Shown one piece after another: positions 1-11,402 of a stretch of 64,000 bases of DNA. Numbering within the stretch: the stretch's first letter is position 1; the number at the start of each line of letters is the position of its first letter. The position numbers and the translations under genes were made by a program. Origin of the DNA: Phytophthora quininea (taxonomy: Eukaryota; Oomycota; Peronosporomycetes; Peronosporales; Peronosporaceae); assembly GCA_011947345.1 (NCBI GenBank), contig JAAVTG010000023.1:496001-560000 (forward strand), written 5' to 3'. The notes under the pieces are model-generated. The model saw only the letters and a list, made by a program, of their open reading frames with translations, did not search any database and was not told the DNA's origin.

Positions 1-852
1 ACGGGAAGTATCTACACCGAGTTCGGCAATGGTATGTACAACGATCACCACTACCACTACGGGTACTTCATCACCGCTTCTGCTATGCTGAAGCACTTAG
101 ACCCGAACTGGTCTCGTATGCCCGAACTGGAGAAGATTATCTGGACGATGCTGCGCGATGTGGCCAACCCGAGTCCCGAGGACACGTACTTCCCTCGATT
201 CCGCCACTTCTCCTGGTACCACGGACACTCGTATTCACACGGAGTCACGTCCATCTACAATGGCAAGGACGAGGAGAGTACGTCCGAAGACATTAACTTC
301 TTCTACGGCATGACATTGTGGGGACGGATGACCGGCAACAAGAACGTCGAGGACCTTGGCAGCCTCATGCTTCGTCTTGACGCTCACGCTGTCCGCACCT
401 ACTTCCTCATGAAGTCGGACAACACGATCCACCCGCCGGAGATCGTCCGCAACCACGTCACGGGCATTTTCTTCGATGCCATGGTGTACTACAACACGTG
501 GTTCCTCGACGAGAAGTACGCTATCCACGGCATTCAGATGATCCCGGTGTCGCCGGTGAACGAGCTGGCGCGCACGTCGGAGTTCGTCGAGCAGGAGTGG
601 AACGACATCTTGTCCAAGGAGAAGATTGTTGTCGAAGTCAATGATACTATTGCGTGGCTCTCTCTGCTGCTGGTGAACGCAGCGACCGTCAACCAGACCG
701 ATGCGCTGTACAAACTCAAGAACGCGACGATGGACGATGGTTTGTCGCGATCGTGGGCTCTCTACAATGCCGCTACTCGTTGCCGCGACGGAGTGAAGCT
801 GGATGCGACCATGACGCTCGACACGGCCGTCGAGCTGCAACAAAGCGCGTAA
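1..852 (+). CDS. GH81 endo-beta-1,3-glucanase, 3' part (copy A)
   Basis: Reading frame is open from base 1, so the 5' part lies outside the window. It encodes the C-terminal catalytic half of a glycoside hydrolase family 81 protein: the YNDHHYHYGYF signature (from base 37), GHSYSHG, DEESTSEDINFFYG with the conserved acidic cluster, and the terminal helical region ending in ALYNAATRC. GH81 enzymes cut beta-1,3-glucan internally; in oomycetes this is the main wall glucan, so wall remodelling is the likely role. The stop is at 850-852. Bases 1 to about 880 match 7000 to about 7875 at roughly 98%, so it is a recent tandem duplicate of copy B. Unlike copy B it keeps the full CT-rich stretch near 660 and stays in frame to the normal C-terminus. 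Family assignment is firm; substrate is inferred from the family. Confidence 0.9.
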   Translation, partial: TGSIYTEFGNGMYNDHHYHYGYFITASAMLKHLDPNWSRMPELEKIIWTMLRDVANPSPEDTYFPRFRHFSWYHGHSYSHGVTSIYNGKDEESTSEDINFFYGMTLWGRMTGNKNVEDLGSLMLRLDAHAVRTYFLMKSDNTIHPPEIVRNHVTGIFFDAMVYYNTWFLDEKYAIHGIQMIPVSPVNELARTSEFVEQEWNDILSKEKIVVEVNDTIAWLSLLLVNAATVNQTDALYKLKNATMDDGLSRSWALYNAATRCRDGVKLDATMTLDTAVELQQSA

Positions 853-1440
853 ATTCCACCGCAGAGCGCAACGGAACCCTCTGCAAATTGGCTTGAATAC
901 ACGGAATTCACCGCGAAACTTTCAGTTACTGCCCGCATTGATCTCTCTCCTTAATTTCACAAACACAAAGTCCATTTCTCTTTCCTGTTGTCTTGGGTTT
1001 GCAGTGGTTCGAAAAGTGGACTCTAATCAACTGGCAGCTTACGATAGCAAGCTCAATGTAATGTTTGCAGTCCACCCCGCCCGCAACACGAAAGAAGACA
1101 CATCCGACATCATGAATGCGGTGTCCGGGAAGAAGCTCAAAGATGCCTCAGGACGCGCAGAGACCTCCTCACGCAGTGGTACGAGCCTTGTACAACACAC
1201 GACCTGACGCCGACGAATTCGTGGAGACTATCAGCAACCAAGAATCGGAGAGAACGAAGATAAAGCGCACGGTGAAGCGACTATAACGTTGAGTGACCCT
1301 GTGCGGGCGACGACCCGTTAAAGCGCTCTAACACCATTCACCAGCACCTTCACCGGGATTTTACGAGTGGTGGGTCGAGTTCAAGAACTATGTGGGCTTG
1401 CGAAAGGCCATGCACTTCGTTCAGCAGAAGGCAGCAGCCT
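853..1440. other. Intergenic region with possible decayed coding fragments
   Basis: No intact gene is visible. The first 25-30 bases after copy A's stop still match the sequence downstream of copy B. Short open stretches follow in different plus frames: 893-1207; about 1136-1287, with a charged reading that includes ALYNTRPDADEFVET; and 1352-1460, reading GFYEWWVEFKNYVGLRKA. They could be pieces of one frameshifted gene, but I recognise no family, so no product is named. Confidence 0.35.
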
Positions 1441-1985
1441 TCAACCACGCGGTCTTTTGTTGCCTCTGGGCACTGTTGGCGGCGTCACCACCGTCAAGTC
1501 GACGAACGGGGAGCGGGTTGAAGGCGTCACCGTTCCATTGGCCTTGATCCTTGGCCCCGCCTGCATCGGTGTTGATTGAATACTCCGCACCGGAGTCTCT
1601 GCAACTTCTGAAGTGTTTAGCCCACTATAGTGGACCGTAATATCCTGCCGCACCAGTGACTGCAGCACCCGACCGGCAGTGTTGCTGTGGCTGGCCAGAA
1701 TCACCTTCTCCATCTCTTGGGCGAAGCCTGGAGACGTCGTCATGTGGATAGCCATATAGCTGACCAATTGGCGGCAGCAGGCCCGGTAGGTATCGAAGCT
1801 GGGGGCACCAACTTCAGCTGGAGCCTGCGACTGTTCCAGCTCGCGCGCAAAGTCGTCGCAGACCGAGTCCACTATCGCCGCGATCTGCTCACGCAGCTCA
1901 ATCGCAGCCGACCCACCACAGAAGACCCTTCAGATGTTGATGCCGATCTGCTAGTGCGCACAGAGAGCTTCGAGTCGCCGTCGAC
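1441..1985 (-). pseudogene. Relic of TAZ-like zinc-finger family (N-terminal domain only)
   Basis: The minus strand encodes about 140 residues that align with the N-terminal domain of the genes at 2169-4489 and 46145-48183. Shared elements are DSVCDDF (against DSVCSSF), the YxxCCxxLV helix, TSPGFxxxMExxILAxHS and the following VxxxVxxDI. Further upstream the similarity continues in another frame (reading SASTSEGSSVVGRL, compare SADPDASAVVDRF), so there is a frameshift near 1905, and I find no ATG in the expected place. The reading ends at 1441 before any Cys-rich zinc-binding module. It lies head to head with the intact paralogue starting at 2169. I call it a truncated, frameshifted duplicate; a short real gene using only the N-terminal domain cannot be excluded. 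Confidence 0.6.
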
Positions 1986-2168
1986 AGGCCCTGACACAAG
2001 TCCTTGACGTGAGCTTCACACCAGCAGGAACGCGATTTCTTCTGTACAAAAATGACGTTTAGTCGCACGTCTATGTTTTTGTTATATTTTAACGCGTTTA
2101 TGTTTTTGTTATTTTTATGGCTATTATGATTTTTTAACGGTCTTCAACGTAAAATCAGCGACGGAGCG

Positions 2169-4489
2169 ATGGTGCTGAGTGCGGATCCTGATGCGTCTGC
2201 TGTCGTGGACCGCTTCGACGCGGAGCTGCACGCGAGGTTGACGGAAACGCTGGACTCGGTTTGCAGCTCGTTCCGGCAGGAGCTGCAGCAGGCGGCACGG
2301 CCTCGCGAGCCGTCGGTCGAGGACTACGAGACGTACTACGCCTGCTGCAAGCGACTGGTGGACTACGTGGCGGCAAACTTGGACACATCCCCGGGCTTCG
2401 TGCAGATGATGGAACGCATCATCCTCGCGTGCCACAGCGACGCGTCGGCGAGGGTGGTGAGCTCCGTTGTGACCAAGGACGTCTGGCTGCGGCCTCAAGG
2501 GAAGCAGGGGCCGATTGAAGGCGTACCAAGCAAGGAAAACACGCAGCACAGAGAACAGGAAAGCGTAAGAGAAATGACAGTCGAAGCAGCAGCAACTGCA
2601 CCGCCTATCGTGAAGGCGGAGAATGAACTAGCAATTGCAACACCAACGGAGGTTCTATTGTTGAAGAAGTCGCCATCAGCACAGAAACCTGTGGTGTTGA
2701 AGAAGCTGGCAAAGGCTAAAATGTCTGCAGTTGTGACGGCGTCGATTACACCAGTGACGGCCCCAATTGCTGAAACGAGATCCAGTGCGACTGTGGCATC
2801 AGAGAGGGGTGTGGTGGTTGGAGTGGTGACGCCAATTTCTACTAAACCTGCTAGGAAGCGCTTGAAGACAAGTGGAGCCAAACTGATGGCTAGAAAGAGA
2901 CCACGAACAGAAGAAATTCCTATCTCAACAGTCGATGGAAGCGTCATCCAGCTGACGAGCTCGGAGGAGGAAAAGCAAGAGGAGCCTGACAAAGGCAGCG
3001 TTGATTTGGATGTACTCTTTGGGCTTTCTGATGGTGACACGGAGACTGAACAAGACGACGTTAGCGAAAAGCAGTCGACAGATGCTTATGGTAGTGGTGA
3101 ACAGGAAGACGATGACGATGAAGTAGAGTGGATTGAAGGCGAAAGTGATGATAGTGACGGCAGTGGCAGTGAAAGTGATGACGATGAGGACAAATACGCG
3201 AATCGAGAGCCCCCAATTGACACAATCGGAAAATTGTGCTATCCTGAACGCCGGACACCCCAGCAGACCAGAGTTTTTAGGGAACGCGTGAGCAAGGCAC
3301 TCCGGTTTGTGGACGCAATGCTGTGCAGACCACCACCAGGCAAAAGGTGTTCACGGAATTGCCAGCAAATACGAGCACAACGCTGTCTCGACGTCTTCCC
3401 ATGCCGGCATGAGCTGTGTCAGCTATGGCATGAGGCAGACGCCCACATGAATTGCTGCAGAAACAGCCATTGCGAGTGCAAGACCCAAGTGATGCTGCAT
3501 GAGACGATACACATTATCGAGCACCAGCATGCACATATTAAAGTAGTCCACGAGGACCTCGTTCAGCGACGAGCAGAACTGCAGGACGCCAAAGCTTTAC
3601 GCCCGAGAAATCCTGTGCTGGAACGACAGGTAACGTTATTAGAGCAAGAGTTGCAAGCCGAACAAGATCAACTGGAGTTTTATCACCATATCAAGAGGGT
3701 TAACACGCAGTGTGCAGCTGAAGCGGGCGTTGATACCACCAGGATATTTAACGATTTCGCTGCCCATTACATACAAATCGAGCAAGACCACTCGCCTAAC
3801 AAAATGCGAGTTGAACCAGACGGGTTGCTCTCTTTCGAAGACAGCATCAAGAAGCTGTGCTACGGTGCGCAACGGACTCAAGACGAGACTGTGTTTTTCA
3901 AAGAGCGCTTACGAAAAACCATCAAATTCGTAGACGCTTTGCTCTGCAAGCCCCCGCGGGGACAAGTGTGTACGCGCGGGTGCAAGAGAATCCAGGCACA
4001 ACATTGCAAACTCGATGTCCCTTGCGACAACCAAATGTGCCGCGTCTGGCATGATGCTGAAGCCCACATAGACAATTGTTCGAACCCTCAGTGCGAATTC
4101 AGGATTCGGGTCGTGCTGCGTGAAACGATGCATGCGATTGAAGAGAAACGATTGGGTTTCAATTCAGAGCGCACAAAGCTGCATAGGAAAAAAGTCGTTT
4201 GGCTTTTCTGAAGAATGGTCTTCCAAGTGACCAGGAAAGCACAGCGGATGGCAGTGATGACGAAAATCCCGTCCATCGCGAGAAACGTATTGAGTCCGCG
4301 CTGCTGAAAGATGAAATACAGCAGCTCGAGCAGAACCTCGAAGAAGAAAAGAAGGCTCTGAGCGTCCTCACCGACAAGGAGACGGAGTTTTGGGCTTCAC
4401 TCCACACCATTGGGGTCGACAAGGATGACGATGTAGCCGACGGCTTTCCGGACTTTGCGAGACATTACCAGAGACCATCGAAGAAATAG
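2169..4489 (+). CDS. Nuclear-type protein with two TAZ-like Cys-rich zinc modules
   Basis: The ATG at 2169 opens a frame to 4211. The reading continues in another frame to 4489 after a shift in the A-run near 4187-4193; the C-terminal FPDFxxHY motif after the shift is also present in the paralogue at 46145-48183. In order: a helical N-terminal domain (residues about 15-95, with DSVC, TSPGF and IILACHS); a basic linker; an acidic Ser/Glu/Asp stretch (about 285-340); a first Cys/His module (about 350-457); a coiled coil; and a second Cys/His module (about 553-664). Each module starts KLCYxxxRT, then FVDAxLC, followed by regularly spaced Cys pairs and WHxAxAH. The Cys/His spacing resembles TAZ zinc fingers of CBP/p300, which suggests protein or DNA contact in transcription, but that is inference. 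The internal module duplication is not found in the paralogue. Confidence 0.7.
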
Positions 4490-5477
4490 CGTCTTCTGAG
4501 ACGGTCTGGTTGGGTTGTCAACGTTAGGCTCGCTCGCATTTTACTGTGGTGTTGCTCTTGTTGTGACGAAGGATGCTGATAGAATCTATGGATACCGCTT
4601 GGAAAATGTTTTCGCGAGAATAGAGAGTCCTGACAACGTCCGTTTGGAATTGTCGTACTGGAAGCTACTGTAGCTCTGGAGCTTGCTGGCAGGGACGGAG
4701 ACTTACTACGTTTGGTCAAATACATATGGCCCGTGGCTTGACGGTCTTCGTCACGAATCGCCATAATCACGTTAGTGACAACAAACAGCAAGACAAACAA
4801 GGCACGGACTCGACGCTATTACAGCTGTCTTACTTCTTTTGTGCTGTGTAATTGTGAGACTCCATCCCGTGGTCACGTATGTCCGTAGTTGCTACGAACC
4901 GGGGATGACCATGCTACGGTTCCGTGATGAGCCTCAGGGCCGTTCAATCCTCCCCTTGGCGTCATAGAGCTCCACTTCGCCGCCTCGATGATTATCTTGT
5001 GGACTTCGTAGGAATGCCTGCGCGATTCTTCCCCTATTGTACACGAATTCTTTTATGGCAGGTTACCTGGCTTACAGGCTGTAAGTTACAGCTTGCTTCG
5101 CCATTTCGCCCCATAATCACGCCGCAAGCTTTCATAAACTTCATGATGGAGGACGATCGGACAGCCAGGCAAATCGCAAAGACCGGGAAGACAGGCTTCT
5201 TGGACACTTTTACTGTCATCTAACCTGACCTGAGCCCAAGAATTCGTTACTGCCCCACAAACGCTCGAGCCAAATCCCATTCCGCTTTCCTTCTGTCTTG
5301 AGAATCGTGGAGCGAACTTCATCGTCAGTGGCTGGGAGAGGCTACCGGCTCAGCTCAATGGACTGAACGTCATCTGGCACACGATACCAATCCAGACGTT
5401 CATTTTTGCGCTTGCCGCGTACTGCAAACGTCTGCAGTCCACCCCACCACTAACTCGAAAGAGTACCCGACGGTATC
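4490..5477. other. Intergenic region upstream of GH81 copy B
   Basis: I see no convincing gene. A minus-strand reading at 4465-4800 starts with a hydrophobic stretch like a signal peptide (FVLLFVVTNVIMA) but has no ATG before it and overlaps the 3' end of the preceding gene. A plus-strand reading at 4924-5223 has no recognisable features. The last few hundred bases presumably hold the GH81 promoter. Confidence 0.4.
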
Positions 5478-7847
5478 ATGCACGCGCTGTCGTGGTTGAA
5501 GGCTACGGCGCTTGTTGCCGCGACCTGCATCGCCACTGCGAACGGCGACGCTGAAGTTGGCGATGGTTACAACTTCCTGCCTGGAACAGTGCAGGGCGTG
5601 ACGGAAAAGTTGGCGGGAACGATCGCCCCTCGAAGACGACACCACCGGCATCCACCACCACGAGCAGCTATTTCGCGCCGTTCGGTACTGACGCTCCGAA
5701 CGAGGAGCTCTTTGAGCACAACGGGAGTCTGTCGAAGATCGTTCCGATCATCAACGTCGCCCAGGAAGCTCTGAACCAGCCCATTCCGACCAACGACTGG
5801 TGGGGAACATCATCCACGTCACGGACCAGAAGAATGTGACCAACTACCAGGCCTACGCCAACCCGTACGCCGTCAAGCTGCCTCGTGAGGTGCCTTTCGG
5901 CATCCAGACGTGCTACTCCTACTCGTATCGGGAGATAGCGCCGGAGATCAATGGCACCTACAAGTGGTATAACCACTCGTTCCACAACGACCTCACTCTG
6001 TCGGCCGAAGAGTTCTTCGACTACGAACCAAAGTACGAAGTCTACGCGTGGGATGAAGGCGGCGCTAAACTGCGGACGTGCGATGCGATCGGCGGCAAAT
6101 GCATGGACTCGGCGCTCGTCAGCGGCATGGCCTTCGTGTCGGCCACCTACGACGGTCTCACCCCACGCATCGACACCGAGCACAACATCACAGCCATCGA
6201 CAGCTCAACGCTCGGCAAGTTCGTCATCCACCTCAACAACAGCCAGACGTGGGTGCTGTACGCCAGCGACAACAGCGTGTCGTTCACGTTCCAGGACTCG
6301 GTGGTGTTCTCGGTCAATGCGTCCGGGTCGTCGCTGGTCGCCAAGGACCCGTACTCGGGAACGTTGAGGATTGCTGTCCTCCCGGAAGGAGCCGACAACA
6401 CCGTCTACGACAAGTACGCGTCGTGTGTTGTTCGCGGTGGCAGCGTGTCGATGGAGTCTCGTACGAGTTACTCGTTGACGTGGGAGACCGAGGGTAGTGG
6501 TTGCGACTCTGGTGGTTTGCTGCACTTCGCCCTGCCCCACCAGGTCGACACGATGGGCGACGGAGTCACCAAGGCCGGCAGCAGTGGAGCTATCGTCCTG
6601 CATTCGGCAGCTCGCGGTCAAATGGTCGGTCAGGTGAGCGCCAAGTGGACGTTCACGGAGCCCGAGGCCGACTTCGAGATCGACTTTTACCCGGCACGAA
6701 AACCGTCGCCCGTGGTGGTGGTCGAGACGGATATGTTGCGAACGCTGCAGAACGACATCATGGGCAACTGGAGCATGGACGCCGACAGTTGGTACTACAA
6801 CGGCAAGTACTTCCAGAAGTACGCGTCCTTGTGTCTGATGGCGTCCGATAGTTCGGTCGTGGGTGTGGACACGGTTTTACTCACGTATTGCTTAGAGAAA
6901 CTGGAGGCGATGATCGAGCCTGTTCTGAACAACTCGCTCTCACCACCGCTGATGTATGACACGCTCTACAGCGGCATCATCTCTAGCTCCATCTTCGAGA
7001 CGGGAAGTATCTACACCGAGTTCGGCAATGGTATGTACAACGATCACCACTACCACTACGGGTACTTCATCACCGCTTCTGCTATGCTGAAGCACCTGGA
7101 CCCGAACTGGTCTCGTATGCCCGAACTGGAGAAGATTATCTGGACGATGCTGCGCGATGTGGCCAACCCGAGTCCCGAGGACACGTACTTCCCTCGATTC
7201 CGCCACTTCTCCTGGTATCTTGGACACTCGTATTCACACGGAGTCACGTCCATCGACAATGGCAAGGACGAGGAAAGTACGTCCGAAGACATTAACTTCT
7301 TCTACGGCATGACATTGTGGGGACGGATGACCGGCAACAAGAATGTCGAGGACCTTGGCAGCCTCATGCTTCGTCTTGATGCCCGCGCTGTCCGCACCTA
7401 CTTCCTCATGAAGTCGGACAACACGATCCACCCGCCGGAGATCGTCCGCAACCACGTCACGGGCATTTTCTTCGACGCCAAGGTGTACTACAACACGTGG
7501 TTCCTCGACGAGAAGTACGCTATCCACGGCATTCAGATGATCCCGGTGTCGCCGGTGAACGAGCTGGCGCGCACGTCGGAGTTCGTCGAGCAGGAGTGGA
7601 ACGACATCTTGTCCAAGGAGAAGATTGTTGTCGAAGTCAATGATACCATTGCGTGGCTCTGCTGCTGGTGAACGCAGCGACCGTCAACCAGACCGATGCG
7701 CTGTACAAGCTCAAGAACGCGACGATGGACGATGGTTTGTCGCGATCGTGGGCTCTCTACAATGCCGCTACTCGTTGCCGCGACGGAGTGAAGCTGGATG
7801 CGACCATGACGCTCGACACGGCTGTCGAGCTGCAACAAAGCGCGTAA
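5478..7847 (+). pseudogene. GH81 endo-beta-1,3-glucanase copy B, frame disrupted
   Basis: The ATG at 5478 begins a good signal peptide (MHALSWLKATALVAATCIATANG), so the product would be secreted. The mature region carries the GH81 core, FAPFGTD through YNDHHYHYGYF and DEESTSED, to the C-terminal helices, about 790 residues. Three shifts break it: near 5626 (a C-run one base short), at 5802-5805 (TGGTGGGG, where copy D has five G), and near 7661, where four bases of a CT repeat present in copy A are missing. The first two look like sequencing losses. The 4-bp contraction could be a real mutation that replaces the last 60 residues with a stop at 7671. Bases 5978-6920 are almost identical to copy C. 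Calling it a pseudogene rests mainly on the 4-bp change. Confidence 0.6.
5978..6920 (+). repeat. Near-identical GH81 tract, partner in copy C
   Basis: This 943-bp stretch of copy B matches 8999-9941 of copy C with three differences that I can find, all synonymous (near 6076, 6381 and 6829). Outside these limits the two genes are clearly diverged on both sides. The pattern is that of a gene-conversion tract. Confidence 0.85.
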
Positions 7848-8488
7848 ATTTCACCGCAGAGCGCAACGGAACCCTCTTCGCCTTGAATTTGATTTCGCTC
7901 GGCTGCATGAAGCTCCCGACAACTTTTGAAAATGTCAATACACCCGAATGTCGACACCGAAATGCACGACGAATTGCTAAACCTCATCGTTGACTAAGAC
8001 ACTTGCACAGGAAGAAGCTGCCGTAGCTCATTCCTTCAATCCATTGTTTCCTTGAGTTGTTTCCTTTGAGGATGTCGATCAGTTGAAAGCCAGCGCCCAC
8101 TCAAACCCCAATCTCATGATCTGGCTGCTCTATCCATCCTTAGACTTCCAACTCTATCAGCAAAAGGAGCTTTCGCCGAGCACTTCGTTGCTCGAACAAC
8201 ATCACAATGCGCCACGCCGTTAATTGATCCGCAGGTAGAAAGTAACATGTCTGGACTACCAAATTGGTAGTACCAATACGCTGCTGTTGCGCCAAACCAT
8301 CCGACACCGTTCACTTCAACGTCGCGACGTTAACCCTCCGTCGGGAACCACGACAGGTGCCAGGTCGTAAACAGCAGTGCTGTCGGCCAGAGATCGTGGC
8401 GTCGGAAGCCTATCCAGCGCCATCTGAGCTCAGTCCATTTGCGCGTTTGGCGCCTACCACGTACTCTGTGCGGAGTATTTCCCTCGCT
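7848..8488. other. Intergenic region between GH81 copies B and C
   Basis: This is the downstream flank of copy B and the promoter region of copy C. No gene is seen on either strand. An upstream extension of copy C's reading frame (from 8264) has no homology to the other copies and is taken as untranslated. Confidence 0.5.
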
Positions 8489-10859
8489 ATGAAGGTATCA
8501 TACTTCTTGGTGTTGCTCGCTGTGTTGACTGCACCAGGCAGGGCAGTCACATTGGATGACCCCGACGTCGGAGACGGCTACGATTTCCAGGCGGGGACTG
8601 TGGAAAGCGCCACGGAAAAGCTGGGCGGGACGAGCGTCACCGACGCCCCGACAGCTCAGGCTCAAGCCCCCGCAACCACCACCACCGGGTTCTTTGCGCC
8701 GTTCGGCACCGACGAACCTTCAACGGTCCTGTTTCAGCGCAACAACAGCTTGTCGAAACTTGCACCGATTATTAACGTTGCCAAGGAAGTTCTTGACAAG
8801 CCGATTCCAACGAACGAGTGGTGGGGAACTTGATCCACGTCACGCCTTCCAACAAGTCGGAAAACTATCCCGCTTGGGCCAACCCGTACGCTGTCAAACT
8901 GCCCAAAGTAGTGCCGTTCGGAGTACAGGTCAACTACCCATACACATACCGGGAAATTGCGCCAGAGAAGAACGGCACCGTGAAATGGTATCAACATCCG
9001 TTCCACAACGACCTCACTCTGTCGGCCGAAGAGTTCTTCGACTACGAACCAAAGTACGAAGTCTACGCGTGGGATGAAGGCGGCGCTAAACTGCGGACAT
9101 GCGATGCGATCGGCGGCAAATGCATGGACTCGGCGCTCGTCAGCGGCATGGCCTTCGTGTCGGCCACCTACGACGGTCTCACCCCACGCATCGACACCGA
9201 GCACAACATCACAGCCATCGACAGCTCAACGCTCGGCAAGTTCGTCATCCACCTCAACAACAGCCAGACGTGGGTGCTGTACGCCAGCGACAACAGCGTG
9301 TCGTTCACGTTCCAGGACTCGGTGGTGTTCTCGGTCAATGCGTCCGGGTCGTCGCTGGTCGCCAAGGACCCGTACTCGGGAACGTTGAGGATTGCTGTCC
9401 TTCCGGAAGGAGCCGACAACACCGTCTACGACAAGTACGCGTCGTGTGTTGTTCGCGGTGGCAGCGTGTCGATGGAGTCTCGTACGAGTTACTCGTTGAC
9501 GTGGGAGACCGAGGGTAGTGGTTGCGACTCTGGTGGTTTGCTGCACTTCGCCCTGCCCCACCAGGTCGACACGATGGGCGACGGAGTCACCAAGGCCGGC
9601 AGCAGTGGAGCTATCGTCCTGCATTCGGCAGCTCGCGGTCAAATGGTCGGTCAGGTGAGCGCCAAGTGGACGTTCACGGAGCCCGAGGCCGACTTCGAGA
9701 TCGACTTTTACCCGGCACGAAAACCGTCGCCCGTGGTGGTGGTCGAGACGGATATGTTGCGAACGCTGCAGAACGACATCATGGGCAACTGGAGCATGGA
9801 CGCCGACAGTTGGTACTACAACGGCAAGTACTTCCAGAAGTACGCGTCGTTGTGTCTGATGGCGTCCGATAGTTCGGTCGTGGGTGTGGACACGGTTTTA
9901 CTCACGTATTGCTTAGAGAAACTGGAGGCGATGATCGAGCCGCTCTTGAATAACTCGCTCTCACCACCGCTGGTCTACGAAACTCTGTACAACGGCATCG
10001 TCTCGCGAGCAATCTTCGACACCGGGATTCTGTACATGGACTTTGGCAACGGCATCTACAACGACCACCACTACCACTACGGGTACTTTGTGACAGCAGC
10101 AGCCATGATAAAGCACCTGGACCCAACGTGGTCTCGCATGCCAGAGCTGGAGACAATGATCTGGACGATGCTTCGCGACGTTGCCAACCCAAGCGCCGCC
10201 GACGTGTACTTCCCTCGGTTCCGCCATTTTTCATGGTATTTGGGCCATTCCTATTCCCGCGGCGTGACGCTGCTCGAGTTCGGCAAGGACGAAGAGAGCA
10301 CCTCGGAGGACGTCAACTTTTACTACGGCATGACGCTCTGGGGCAGAGTCTCTGGCAACAAGAACGTCGAGGACCTCGGCAGCCTCATGCTGCGCCTCAA
10401 CGCCCGCGCCATCCGCACGTACTTCTTGCTGAAAGCAGACAATACGATCCATCCGCCCGAGATCGTCCGTAACCGCGTTACTGGCATCTTTTCGACAGCC
10501 GAGTGTACTACAACACGTGGTGGCTCGATGAGAAGTATGCGATCCACGGCATCCAGATGATTCCTGTGTCGCCCGTCAACGAGCTGGCGCGCACGCCCGA
10601 GTTCGTCCAGCAGGAATGGACCGACGTGCTGTCGAAAGACCCGATCGTGGTGGCACCGCACTCGAACAACTCGTGGCTTTCGGTGCTGCTCGTGAACGCC
10701 GCGACCGTCAACCAGACCGACGCGCTGAACCGCCTCCGGAACGCGTCGCTGGACGACGGACTATCGCGGGCCTGGGCGCTCTACAACGCCGCCACCCGCT
10801 GCCGGGACGGCCTGCAGCTCGACCCCAGCACCTCCATGGATCTGCAGGCGCAGCTTTAA
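8489..10859 (+). CDS. GH81 endo-beta-1,3-glucanase (copy C)
   Basis: The ATG at 8489 starts a signal peptide (MKVSYFLVLLAVLTAPGRA) followed by DVGDGYDF, which aligns with copy B's mature start. The full GH81 domain follows, with YNDHHYHYGYF, GHSYSRG and DEESTSEDVNFYYG, and a stop at 10857-10859. Two one-base shifts interrupt it: at 8823-8826 (the same TGGTGGGG site as in copies B and E) and near 10490 (a T-run in the GIFFD region, where the other copies have one more base). If both are assembly errors the protein is about 790 residues and secreted. The middle 943 bp are shared with copy B, while the ends are distinct, so this is a chimera of old flanks and a recent conversion tract. Glucanase activity is inferred from the family. 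Confidence 0.85.
8999..9941 (+). repeat. Near-identical GH81 tract, partner in copy B
   Basis: Counterpart of 5978-6920, at a constant offset of 3021 bases with no indel across the tract. Confidence 0.85.
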
Positions 10860-11402
10860 TAAAACTCTATAGCATCCCCCCACTTCTCATGCTGCTACGA
10901 GCATTTCGACGCTCACCATCCGCCACCACCGTTATCAACACGACCGTGACGACACCACTACCAAATCTTACCATAGATCTCCCACGTCCGGGGCACGCAC
11001 GCTGAGCTGGGCGGATCTCGCAAACTGCAGACGGCGTTAGCGCGGAGAGCTCTCGTGGCGGAGGGGCTCAAGCACAACGCGAAGCTTTCGATGACGTCGC
11101 GCTGTGACGTCGCATCACAGCGGGACCCGTGCGAAACGCAACGGTTTCCTGCTTTGCGCATACGACAAAGCCGCGCCCAATCTCTGCCAGCCGAGCGCTC
11201 CACATCTGCTTTCCCGTGCCCGAGCATCGGCTGGTCCCCCAAAGTTTGCCAGAAGCAGCCAACTCGATCCCCAGCCGGCAACGGGCTTGATCCTTTGCAG
11301 CGCACCGATTCGAGAGCTCCACTCGATGCATTGCAGCGCCCTGCACTCTGCCCATCGAAGCGATCAGTAGGCAGTCCAACAGCTACCGCGCAGGTTTCAA
11401 GC
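10860..11402. other. GH81 3' flank and kinase 5' region
   Basis: The kinase frame stays open from 11055 to its probable ATG at 11403, with another in-frame ATG at 11088. This leader reading is rich in Arg, Ser and Pro and lacks domain similarity, so I treat it as 5' untranslated. No separate gene is seen. Confidence 0.45.

Noticed and set aside
893..1207. 104-codon frame after GH81 copy A as a gene
   Set aside because: It begins with a non-ATG codon, has no signal peptide or domain, and partly overlaps the conserved 3' flank of the GH81 duplicates.
4465..4800. Minus-strand frame beginning with a hydrophobic, signal-peptide-like stretch
   Set aside because: There is no ATG upstream, no RxLR/EER or other effector motif, and it overlaps the 3' end of the zinc-module gene.
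5799..5806. Programmed -1 frameshift site in GH81
   Set aside because: The zero-frame codons TGG TGG GGA ACC do not form a classical slippery heptamer, and similar losses occur in unrelated genes, so error is more likely.
11055..11402. N-terminal extension of the AGC kinase
   Set aside because: The frame is open but low in conserved content, and the first codon is not ATG; the ATG at 11403 is preferred.
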